Positions 57,592 to 64,000 of a stretch of 64,000 nt of DNA are shown here, piece after piece. Numbering within the stretch: the first letter of the stretch is position 1; each line of letters begins with the position of its first letter. The stretch is from Mycobacterium asiaticum (lineage in GTDB: Bacteria; Actinomycetota; Actinomycetes; Mycobacteriales; Mycobacteriaceae). The stretch lies in NCBI RefSeq assembly GCF_001673635.1, contig NZ_LZMH01000031.1, positions 1-64,000 on the forward strand, read 5' to 3'. The translations under genes and the position numbers were made by a program. The notes beneath the pieces are model-generated. The model was given only the letters and a program-made list of their open reading frames with translations. It did no database searches and was not told where the DNA came from.

Positions 57592-59441
57592 CAAGCGCCT
57601 CGAAACCCCCTTCGAGACATAAGAAGTACTCGGACCAGCTCACTAACTGGCTGGTTGATGCCGGCTACACACACTGCTTCTTCGTGGCCGGCGGCAACAT
57701 AATGCACTTGCTTGATTCGGTGCGCACCCAGATGGTGTGCGTGCCGTTCGTACACGAGGTGGGCGCGGCGATAGCCGCGGAGTACTTCAACGCTTCCCGC
57801 GATGAGGACACTGGCCGTGCGCTGGTGTTGGTGACGGCCGGTCCTGGAATTACCAATGCGCTAACGGGAATTGCGGGCGCTTGGCAGGAGAGCCGCGAAT
57901 TGCTTGTCCTTGGTGGACAAGTCAAGAGCACCGATCTGAGCCACGGTCTGGTCCGCCAACGGGGCATCCAGGAAATCGACGGAGTGGCTCTGGTGAGCAG
58001 TGTCACCAAGCGCGCCTTGCGAATTGAGCGGCCGGTCGCACGTAACAGCATCCTGGAAGCCGTGCTCGACGGCCGCACACCCCGACAGGGGCCGGTGTTT
58101 ATTGAAATCTGCCTGGACGCGCAGGCAGCACCACCCCTACCGGACCAAGATCTAGTCGCGATGCCTGAGGCAAGCGCACTTCCGAAGGTGCCGGCAGGGG
58201 ACGTCGAACAGGCTTTGGCTCTCCTGCGGCAGTCGAAGCGTCCGGTCATCCTCATCGGGGGCGGGGTGGGCCGCCGAGCCGTGCGCGCGTTGGACCATCG
58301 GACCGTAACCGCCGGTATTCCAATCATGACGACCTGGAACGGCGCCGACCGGGTTCCGACCGAACATCCCTTGTACTCCGGCCGTCCGAACACCTGGGGA
58401 CAGCGTGCGGCGAACATCCTCATTCAGCAGGCGGATCTCGTGGTTGCCGTCGGTACCCGCCTCGGACTGCAGCAGACGGGTTTCGCCTGGGAGCAGTTCG
58501 TACCTGTCGGGCGAGTGGTCCAGGTCGACATCGACGCCGCCGAACTCGAGAAAGGACATCCCCGCATCGACCTCGCACTGCGGGGGGACGCCGATCACTT
58601 CCTGGCTGAGCTGTACGAGGCCGACCTGGGAGATCCTCTGCGGTGGCAGCCGTGGCGGGAATTCATCGCGTCAGTCCGCGCCGAGTTGCCGCTCAATGAT
58701 CCGCAGAACGTCACGGCTCCTGGCTACGTGAAACCCTACGAGTTCGCGATGCGATTAGCCGAGGTCGTGGCGCCGAATGCCATCGTGCTGCCAAGCAGTA
58801 GCGGGGGCTCTTTCAGTGTCGCCATGCAGGCTCTGCAGCTGCGTGCCGGCCAGAAACTCATCACGAACAAGTCGCTCGCAAGCATGGGTTACGGGTTGTC
58901 CGGGGCGATAGGGGCGGCACTGGCCAACCCCCACCATCAGGTGGTCCTGAGCGAGGGGGACGGTGGATTCGCCCAGAATTTACAGGAACTCGGCACGCTC
59001 GCTGCCACGAGAGCGAATCTCAAAGTCTTCATCCTGGACAACAACGGTTACGGGTCGATCAGGATGACCCAACGCAACTATTTCGGTGGCGCGTGGATCG
59101 GTTGCGACGCACAGACCGGGCTTGGTCTGCCGGAATGGGAGGTCCTGGCGCGCGCATACGGGATCCCGTTCGCCCGCCTCGACGCTGAGTTCGGCCTGGA
59201 TGCACCTGCCGTGCGTTCATTGCTGGAAGCTAACGGTCCGGCGCTCATCGTGGTGCCCATCGACCCCGAGCAGACCTACTATCCGAAGATCACCTCGGCA
59301 GTGCAGCCCGACGGCTCGATGAAGTCAAACCCCCTGCACCGGATGAGTCCCGACCTCCCTGCCGATATCGAGGAGCGGGTGACCATCCATCTAGCCGCTG
59401 CGGTGCGGCCCGTCCGGGCGGGCTCACCCGCTGGCTCCTAA
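57588..59441 (+). CDS. Thiamine-diphosphate enzyme of the acetolactate synthase/YerE type
   Basis: A 617-residue ThDP-dependent carboligase with three domains. The cofactor-activating glutamate is in FVHEVGAA (about 55). A central Rossmann-like domain includes LVVAVGTRLG, and the ThDP motif begins EGDGGFAQN (about 456) and ends DNNGYGS (about 484). Housekeeping acetolactate synthase is an option, but its place in an rfbF-gtrB operon points to a sugar-specific enzyme, as in the yersiniose pathway, where YerE adds a two-carbon unit from pyruvate to a CDP-3,6-dideoxy-4-keto sugar. In M. marinum a similar gene is linked, from memory, to caryophyllose in LOS. Overlaps the upstream stop (GTGA). Confidence 0.87.
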   Translation: MTSASKPPSRHKKYSDQLTNWLVDAGYTHCFFVAGGNIMHLLDSVRTQMVCVPFVHEVGAAIAAEYFNASRDEDTGRALVLVTAGPGITNALTGIAGAWQESRELLVLGGQVKSTDLSHGLVRQRGIQEIDGVALVSSVTKRALRIERPVARNSILEAVLDGRTPRQGPVFIEICLDAQAAPPLPDQDLVAMPEASALPKVPAGDVEQALALLRQSKRPVILIGGGVGRRAVRALDHRTVTAGIPIMTTWNGADRVPTEHPLYSGRPNTWGQRAANILIQQADLVVAVGTRLGLQQTGFAWEQFVPVGRVVQVDIDAAELEKGHPRIDLALRGDADHFLAELYEADLGDPLRWQPWREFIASVRAELPLNDPQNVTAPGYVKPYEFAMRLAEVVAPNAIVLPSSSGGSFSVAMQALQLRAGQKLITNKSLASMGYGLSGAIGAALANPHHQVVLSEGDGGFAQNLQELGTLAATRANLKVFILDNNGYGSIRMTQRNYFGGAWIGCDAQTGLGLPEWEVLARAYGIPFARLDAEFGLDAPAVRSLLEANGPALIVVPIDPEQTYYPKITSAVQPDGSMKSNPLHRMSPDLPADIEERVTIHLAAAVRPVRAGSPAGS

Positions 59442-59531
59442 TCATCAATTCCTGCCCCAATTTGGCCACGGGGCTGGATGACCGACGCCTAGAATCTAGA
59501 GATTTGTTGGAAGTTTTAGCGGGGAGGCAAT

Positions 59532-60332
59532 GTGAACAAAACCGAACGGAAGATGTCTGAAATCTTGCGGGAGGGCAAGGACAAGCACGGCATTGTCAGC
59601 GTCAAGGCTGAGTTCGAGGCGGAAGGGACTCGTATCGATGAGTTGCTGCGTCTCGTCGACATCGCGCGCTCCGCTGGCCTCCCTTTGACCGTCAAAATCG
59701 GCGGCTGCGAGGCCATGCGTGACCTCCTAGAGGCCAAACAGATCGGTGTGCGCTACATCGTCGCGCCGATGGTTGAGACGCCCTACGCTCTGACGAAGTA
59801 CATCGCGGCCAAAAACACGGTGTACGACGAGGACGAGGAATTAGACACCGACTTTTTGTTCAACCTAGAGACGATCACAGGTTTCAATAATCTCGATGAG
59901 ATGCTTGAGACAGCCAAGAAAGGTCGCGGCGTTCACGGCATCGTGTTCGGACGGGTGGACTTCACCGGATCACTCGGCCAGACCCGCGAAACCATCAACA
60001 GCCCCGAAATCACCAAGTACGTGCTTACGGTTGCCGAAAAGGCGAAGCAGGCCGGTCTTGACCTGGTCCTTGGTGGTGCGATTTCGAGTGACACGTTGGA
60101 CACAATCCGCGAGGTTGCCAATGTGCACCTGACGCGCTTCGAGACCCGCAAGGTCGTGTTCGACGGCTCGGCCGGCACCTTCGACTCGATCGCAGATGGG
60201 CTGCTGAACGCGGTACATTTCGAGTTGCTGTGGCTGCTGAACAAGCGTGACTACTACGGCCACATAACCGACGAGGACGCCAAGCGCATCGAAATGCTCG
60301 ACGCACGTTGGAAGGTCCTTAACCACAACTGA
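59532..60332 (+). CDS. HpcH/HpaI (citrate-lyase beta)-type aldolase
   Basis: A 266-residue TIM-barrel protein of the HpcH/HpaI superfamily. The metal-binding pair is visible as the glutamate in [11 protein letters not shown] (about 80) and the aspartate in [10 protein letters not shown] (about 142), in the usual positions. Such enzymes make or break carbon-carbon bonds between pyruvate-like enolates and aldehydes. GGGGAGG lies five bases before the GTG at 59532. It follows the ThDP enzyme by 90 bases. In this setting a role in building a branched or higher-carbon sugar is the natural inference; no direct homologue of known function comes to mind. Confidence 0.82.
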   Translation: MNKTERKMSEILREGKDKHGIVSVKAEFEAEGTRIDELLRLVDIARSAGLPLTVKIGGCEAMRDLLEAKQIGVRYIVAPMVETPYALTKYIAAKNTVYDEDEELDTDFLFNLETITGFNNLDEMLETAKKGRGVHGIVFGRVDFTGSLGQTRETINSPEITKYVLTVAEKAKQAGLDLVLGGAISSDTLDTIREVANVHLTRFETRKVVFDGSAGTFDSIADGLLNAVHFELLWLLNKRDYYGHITDEDAKRIEMLDARWKVLNHN

Positions 60333-60395
60333 GCTCGCGGGTCCACCTAGATTCCCAGTCCGACCTTTTAGCCTTAATGGCGTGTTCCCGGTGAA

Positions 60396-60417
60396 TGAGT
60401 CCAGCTTGTTTTAGAGT
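60396..60417 (+). repeat. Left inverted end of the IS3-like element
   Basis: TGAGTCCAGCTTGTTTTAGA and two further bases; pairs with 61611-61632 at 15 of 22 positions, with the last six bases TAGAGT identical. Confidence 0.65.
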
Positions 60418-60448
60418 TCTGTGGCCCGAGATCGGGTCGGAAGGGACG

Positions 60449-60710
60449 ATGAAATGCATGGCTGGTCGCAAGCGCCATTCCGCGGAAGACGTGGTGCGCA
60501 AGTTGCGCCGCCCGGTTGAGCTGGCTGCTGAAGGCAAGACTGGCGAGGAGTCGCCGCCGAACTGGGTGTCTTCGCGGCCACGCTGTACAAACTGGCGCCG
60601 CGCCTATGACGGCATGGACACCGATGCCGCCAAAGAGCTGCGGGAGTTGCGGGAGCAGAACGCCCGGTTGAAGAGGCTGCTGGCCGAGGCCGAGCTTTAG
60701 AAGGACGCGC
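60449..60710 (+). pseudogene. IS3-family OrfA remnant
   Basis: It starts MAGRKRHSAEDVV and ends in a leucine-zipper-like ELREQNARLKRLLAEAEL, as in OrfA of IS3 elements. In the middle the expected helix-turn-helix is read out of frame (GEESPPNWVSS where EVAAELGVSA is expected), because of two compensating indels near 60545 and 60590. A stop at the end of the zipper would also interrupt the usual slippage region to OrfB. Confidence 0.75.
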
Positions 60711-60734
60711 CGCGGGAGGTCGCCAGGGAAAATT

Positions 60735-61612
60735 CTGAGCCCAGCTGCCAAGCGCCGCGCCGTGGACATGCTCACCGTCACGCTGAGCATGACGGAACGG
60801 TTGGCGTGCAGAGCCGTTGAGCTTGCCCGCTCCACCTACCGCCGCCTGCCTGCGGCACAGACCCCGGATGATCCAAACGCCCAGACGCGGGCCTGGCTGC
60901 GGCCTACGCCACCAAACACCCTGCCATGGGTTCCGGCGCGCTTGGGCGGCGTTGCGCTACGACGAGGGGCTCGAGGTCAAAAGAAAAAGATCCACCGACC
61001 GTGGCGAGAGGAGGGCCTACAGGTCAAGATCCGGTCGCCGCGTGCAAGCGGCCCGGGGTGTCCTCGGTCCCGCCCGTGGCGGCTGATTCGCCGAACGTGG
61101 TATTGGCGATCGACTTCCAGTTCCACTCCACCACCGACGGCAAGGCCATCCAGATCGCCTCGATGATCGACAAGCACACCCGCGAGTCGCTGCTGATCAT
61201 CGTGGAGCGCTCGATTACCGCCGAGCGCCTCGTCACCAAACTCGAAACAGCGTTCGCAATGGCCGGCGGGCCGCCGAAGGTCCTGTTGATGGACAACGGG
61301 CCGGAGCTGGTTTCCCAAGCGCTGCAACGGTTCTTGCGAGAACAAGACCGGGTTGCTCTACATCCCACCAGGATGCCCATGGGTTAACGGCTACATCGAA
61401 TCGTTCAACAACCGGCTACTTAAGGAGTGCCTCAACCGCGACCACTGGAACACCCTGTTCGAGGCCCGCGTGTCATCGGCGACTTCAAGCACGAACACAA
61501 TCACCGACACCGCCGTTCAACGCTGGGCTACCGCACACCGCCCGAGTACGCTTCGGCCTGCAGACACAACCACACCCTGCGAGATCAACTGAATCCGAAT
61601 CAACAACCCGAC
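60735..61612 (+). pseudogene. IS3-family OrfB (DDE transposase) remnant with several frameshifts
   Basis: The reading passes through at least three frames. The first part (60762 on) has SMTERLACRAVELARSTYRRL. The second (about 61060-61350) has the integrase core AIDFQF with the first aspartate and LLMDNGPELVS with the second. The third (about 61365-61470) has PPGCPWVNGYIESFNNRL, which carries the catalytic glutamate, and the last ends with FKHEHNHRHR and LGYRTPPEYA. All pieces of an IS3 OrfB are present in order but broken, so no active transposase can be made. Confidence 0.82.
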
Positions 61613-61632
61613 TCTAGAAAGGGGTGGGTTCA
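61611..61632 (-). repeat. Right inverted end of the IS3-like element
   Basis: On the minus strand TGAACCCACCCCTTTCTAGA and two further bases; partner of 60396-60417. Confidence 0.65.
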
Positions 61633-62029
61633 GTAACGGGGACTCGCCATTAGAGCTTGCGTCCACTTGTGGCGGATCCCCTCAAAGCCGTTGCGATCTT
61701 CAGCGTCAACTTGCCCGTGCGCACGAAGCTCTGGCGGCCCTTCAGCGTGTACACGGCGTGGCGACGAAGAAGAGACGCGGTCGAATACCGGGCTTTTTTT
61801 CTTCAGCAACTTTCGTCGCCCCCGGTTGCGGTTTTTTCCTCACCCACCAGAACAGCGGCGCTCTACAAGCGTGGGCCCAACGAATGCCGCCATCCGACAG
61901 TCAAGCACTGCGGCGTCGATCTGGGCGCCCACGGACACGAGTCGGCTTGGGGAGACTCGTGTCGTTGCCGCCCCTCCTAACACATCGGAGTCCGGCACCT
62001 GCGGGCAGCGCTTGGTACCCCAGCCGCAA
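61633..62029. other. 397-bp stretch without a recognisable gene
   Basis: Lies between the IS remnant and the 3' end of the flippase gene. Overlapping short frames in several phases show no family resemblance or ribosome site. A T-run at about 61795 follows a very short stem (CGGT/ACCG) and may be chance. Possibly remains of a gene lost with the IS insertion, but nothing identifiable is left. Confidence 0.5.
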
Positions 62030-63295
62030 TTAGTGTTGTTGTTCCCATCTTGGCGACCGCACCAATGCGACCAAGTGGATGATGATTCCGACCAGAGGGC
62101 CAGCCAGTAGGGCGATGATAGTGCGCGCATCGAGCGCCATCGGCAGGAGCAGCAACAAAGTCGACGTGACCGTCGCACCGAGCCAGCCGAAAGAATACGC
62201 TCGGTGCAGAGCGGCCGCAGCCGTGGCGGCACCTGTGAGCGTCAGCATGGCGATGGAAACAGCCGCCACCATCAACCAAACGAGTAAGGCCCTGCTGGCC
62301 TGGTAGTCAGGACCAAATCCGGCTCGCAGCAACCACGGGCCAGCTAGCCCTACAGCCAGCACACCGACTACGCCGATCCCCCCAATAATCAAAGCCGGGC
62401 GGATCAGGGCCCGAAGCCGCTCGGCTTGTTCGTCGACAAAATGGGCAATCAAATTGCTCTGCATTCCGCTCAGCGGGACCAGGAGCGGGGCGCGGGTCAA
62501 GGTGACCGCCAGGATGATCACTCCACCGCTTGCGCCTAATCGGTCCGACGTAGCCTTCAGCAGCACTGGGAAACCCATGACTAGGATTGCGCTGGCACCG
62601 GCGGCGGTGATCGAATGACCGGCGCCACGCAAAAACGTCCCCATCGCAGTCGGCGTTAGCAACCGGGCCGTTTCTCGTGCGGCCGGCGATGCCAGCAGCA
62701 CGAGCAGCCATGCGACCGAACCTGCGGCGGTGGCCCACAAGTAACCTGCAACGCCCCAACCGATCACGAACGCCGCGGCAGCGACTGCCAGCCGACTCAG
62801 GCCGTCGGTAACCATCATGGCTCCGTACTGGCCCCACCGATTAGCGCCAGCCAGCATCCCTAGCAACGCGGCATTCAGACAGAACCCGGCAACCCCAAAC
62901 CCTAGTAGCCCCACTGATAACCAGCGCGATTCCACGAATATGTGTCGGCTCCAAAGGGGCGAAGTGCCCGCAATCGCGGCGGCAGCAACGAAGCCGATCA
63001 CTATGGCGGCCCTTAATGGACTGGTATGACGGCTAGCCACGACGCCGGTGTTGCAGCCGGAACGAATTTCACGTGTCGTTTCTTGCATCAACCCGTTGGT
63101 TGCACCGGTGAACAATCCGAAGGTTCCCCAGAACACGGCGAATACTGAAAACCCAGTCGGCGCCAGGGCACGAGCTGCTAGGTAGATAACTGAGTAAAGA
63201 CCTATTGCCGTCAGTGCCGTCGCAAGTCCAACCCGGGCGACGCTGGCTCGCGTGATCGCCCCGTTGGAAGCCGCAGTGTCGCTGACTCCAGTCAT
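62030..63295 (-). CDS. Wzx/MATE-like polysaccharide flippase, membrane protein (Rv1510/Rv3630-like)
   Basis: A 421-residue protein with about twelve predicted membrane helices and few charged loops, in the pattern of oligosaccharide flippases. It begins MTGVSDTAASNG at the ATG 63295, and the first helices contain ATALTAIGLYSVIYLAARALAPTGF split by short turns. The relation to M. tuberculosis Rv1510 and Rv3630 is from memory of the sequence type. In a LOS locus it would move lipid-linked sugar units across the inner membrane. A 28-residue frame starting MFGTRAYGSK ends in an ATGA overlap with this start and might be a coupled leader. Confidence 0.75.
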   Translation of the reverse strand: MTGVSDTAASNGAITRASVARVGLATALTAIGLYSVIYLAARALAPTGFSVFAVFWGTFGLFTGATNGLMQETTREIRSGCNTGVVASRHTSPLRAAIVIGFVAAAAIAGTSPLWSRHIFVESRWLSVGLLGFGVAGFCLNAALLGMLAGANRWGQYGAMMVTDGLSRLAVAAAAFVIGWGVAGYLWATAAGSVAWLLVLLASPAARETARLLTPTAMGTFLRGAGHSITAAGASAILVMGFPVLLKATSDRLGASGGVIILAVTLTRAPLLVPLSGMQSNLIAHFVDEQAERLRALIRPALIIGGIGVVGVLAVGLAGPWLLRAGFGPDYQASRALLVWLMVAAVSIAMLTLTGAATAAAALHRAYSFGWLGATVTSTLLLLLPMALDARTIIALLAGPLVGIIIHLVALVRSPRWEQQH

Positions 63296-63745
63296 CGGCG
63301 GGATACTTCGGCCGCTGTGAAGAACGAGATCCGCCCGAAAGACCAGAGTTTCGACCCATAAGCGCGAGTGCCAAACATGAGCCTCTTCACGTTCACCACT
63401 GCGGCGGCTGCCTTCTCGTTCATTGCGAGACGTGCAGGGCCGCAACGCAGCATAGCTGGACGGCCGTTGATGGACGAGTTGGTCACGCTTCCTGCTCTAG
63501 TTGGCTTGTGCGGGCCCGCCTCGCTGCATCTGTTATCGGCGACGTTCACCGGACCGAAAACCACTTCGTTCAGAAGATCCGGTCACGACCAAAATGCAAT
63601 CACGCGTGCGAGGTTCATTCGTGAAGCGACGAAGGTGTTCAGCGGAACCTCCGCCAACCGGACCGGTGGACCTTGCTTACGGGTTGTTCGACGGTACGCA
63701 TCATGAAGGACTGTGTGGATATCGTCCAGACTACGGAATCAGTGG
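63296..63745. other. 450-bp stretch upstream of the flippase gene, no firm gene
   Basis: Probably contains the flippase promoter. On the minus strand a short frame with an ATG at about 63376 (MFGTRAYGSKLWSFGR and onward) has GAAGAGG just upstream and ends in an ATGA overlap with the flippase start, so part of this stretch may be a translated leader. On the plus strand I see only chance frames. Confidence 0.4.
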
Positions 63746-64000
63746 ATGATCCGCGGAGCAATCAAATTTCTGATAACGAAGATGCGGATCGACGCGGGTA
63801 ATGGGACGACGTCGAGGGGCACAACCGCGCGGCTGGGCCGTGAGAGCGGACTTGGGAAGGCGACTGCAGGCCGGACTCGTCTGAGTCCGTGGCGCGCAAC
63901 CCCATCCATGCTGCGCACACTCGCATCTCTTCATGCGGCAGCGTTCGAATCGACAGACCTTGATACTGTCGGCACCAGCGCGACGGGAGTGCGCAGGAGC
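63746..64000 (+). CDS. Possible partial gene running off the right edge, unknown
   Basis: A frame open from the ATG at 63746 (MIRGAIKFLITKMRID) to the last base, 85 codons with no stop. There is no good ribosome site, and beyond the first 16 residues the composition is rich in Gly, Thr, Ser and Arg, so it may be chance. The divergent position relative to the flippase gene is where a LOS gene could start. I do not recognise it. Confidence 0.25.
   Translation, partial: MIRGAIKFLITKMRIDAGNGTTSRGTTARLGRESGLGKATAGRTRLSPWRATPSMLRTLASLHAAAFESTDLDTVGTSATGVRRS

Larger units (their letters stand above)
60396..61632. mobile_element. Degenerate IS3-family insertion sequence
   Basis: A 1237-bp element bounded by imperfect 22-base inverted ends that begin TGA and finish TCA (15 of 22 matching), fitting the TG/CA ends of IS3 elements. 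Inside are an OrfA-like helix-turn-helix frame and an OrfB-like DDE integrase, both broken. The three bases on each side (GAA and GTA) differ, so no target duplication is obvious. It separates the deoxysugar operon from the flippase gene and looks old and immobile. Confidence 0.82.

Noticed and set aside
61780..61810. Intrinsic terminator with a T-run
   Set aside because: The stem before the T-run is only four base pairs and no gene ends directly upstream on that strand.

Overview
The window is high-GC actinobacterial DNA that reads as a slow-growing, lipooligosaccharide (LOS)-producing non-tuberculous Mycobacterium. The evidence is a PE-family protein, an MmpL transporter, FAAL-type FadD enzymes, PapA acyltransferases, two MAS/Pks5-type polyketide synthases, and a gene order that (from memory) resembles the M. 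tuberculosis stretch from Rv1521 to Rv1537 (fadD25, mmpL12, glycosyltransferases, pks5, papA4, Rv1531, Rv1533, Rv1535, ileS, dinX). I cannot name the species.

Left part (1-9.3 kb): housekeeping flank. dinX (minus), an extra PE gene (plus), ileS (minus) with a T-box leader, a small Rv1535-like gene behind an M-box magnesium riboswitch and a recognisable promoter, a nitronate monooxygenase and a carboxymuconolactone-decarboxylase-like protein. The extreme left edge holds an inverted copy of the dinX end and a piece of ansA, most likely an assembly fold-back, so the C-terminus of DinX as read should not be trusted.

Centre (9.5-42.2 kb): lipid half of the LOS locus. Two complete pks5-type genes lie in the same orientation, each followed by a papA gene. 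Between them, on the opposite strand, is a 2.7-thousand-residue enzyme with the order FAAL-ACP-KS-AT-KR-ACP-acyltransferase. It loads a fatty acid, is predicted to add one methylmalonyl unit and reduce only the ketone, and carries its own acyl-transfer domain at the end. It is the most unusual protein in the window. A glycosyltransferase, an MmpL exporter, a FadD25-like FAAL and a free-standing relative of the megaenzyme's last domain follow.

Right part (42.2-63.3 kb): sugar and export half. It holds WbbL-like and GT1 glycosyltransferases, three methyltransferases, a three-gene ABC-2 transporter, two large membrane proteins (one with a GT-C signature), a GtrA/GtrB pair, and a deoxysugar block (rfbH, rfbF, a thiamine-diphosphate enzyme and an HpcH/HpaI-type aldolase) that looks built to make a branched 3,6-dideoxy higher sugar. 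A decayed IS3-family element and a Wzx-like flippase follow.

Working model (inference): FAALs, Pks5 enzymes and the megaenzyme make methyl-branched and 2-methyl-3-hydroxy acyl chains. PapA enzymes place them on a trehalose-type core. Glycosyltransferases and methyltransferases extend and decorate the glycan, including a branched sugar, and MmpL plus the ABC transporter and flippase move the product or its intermediates outward.
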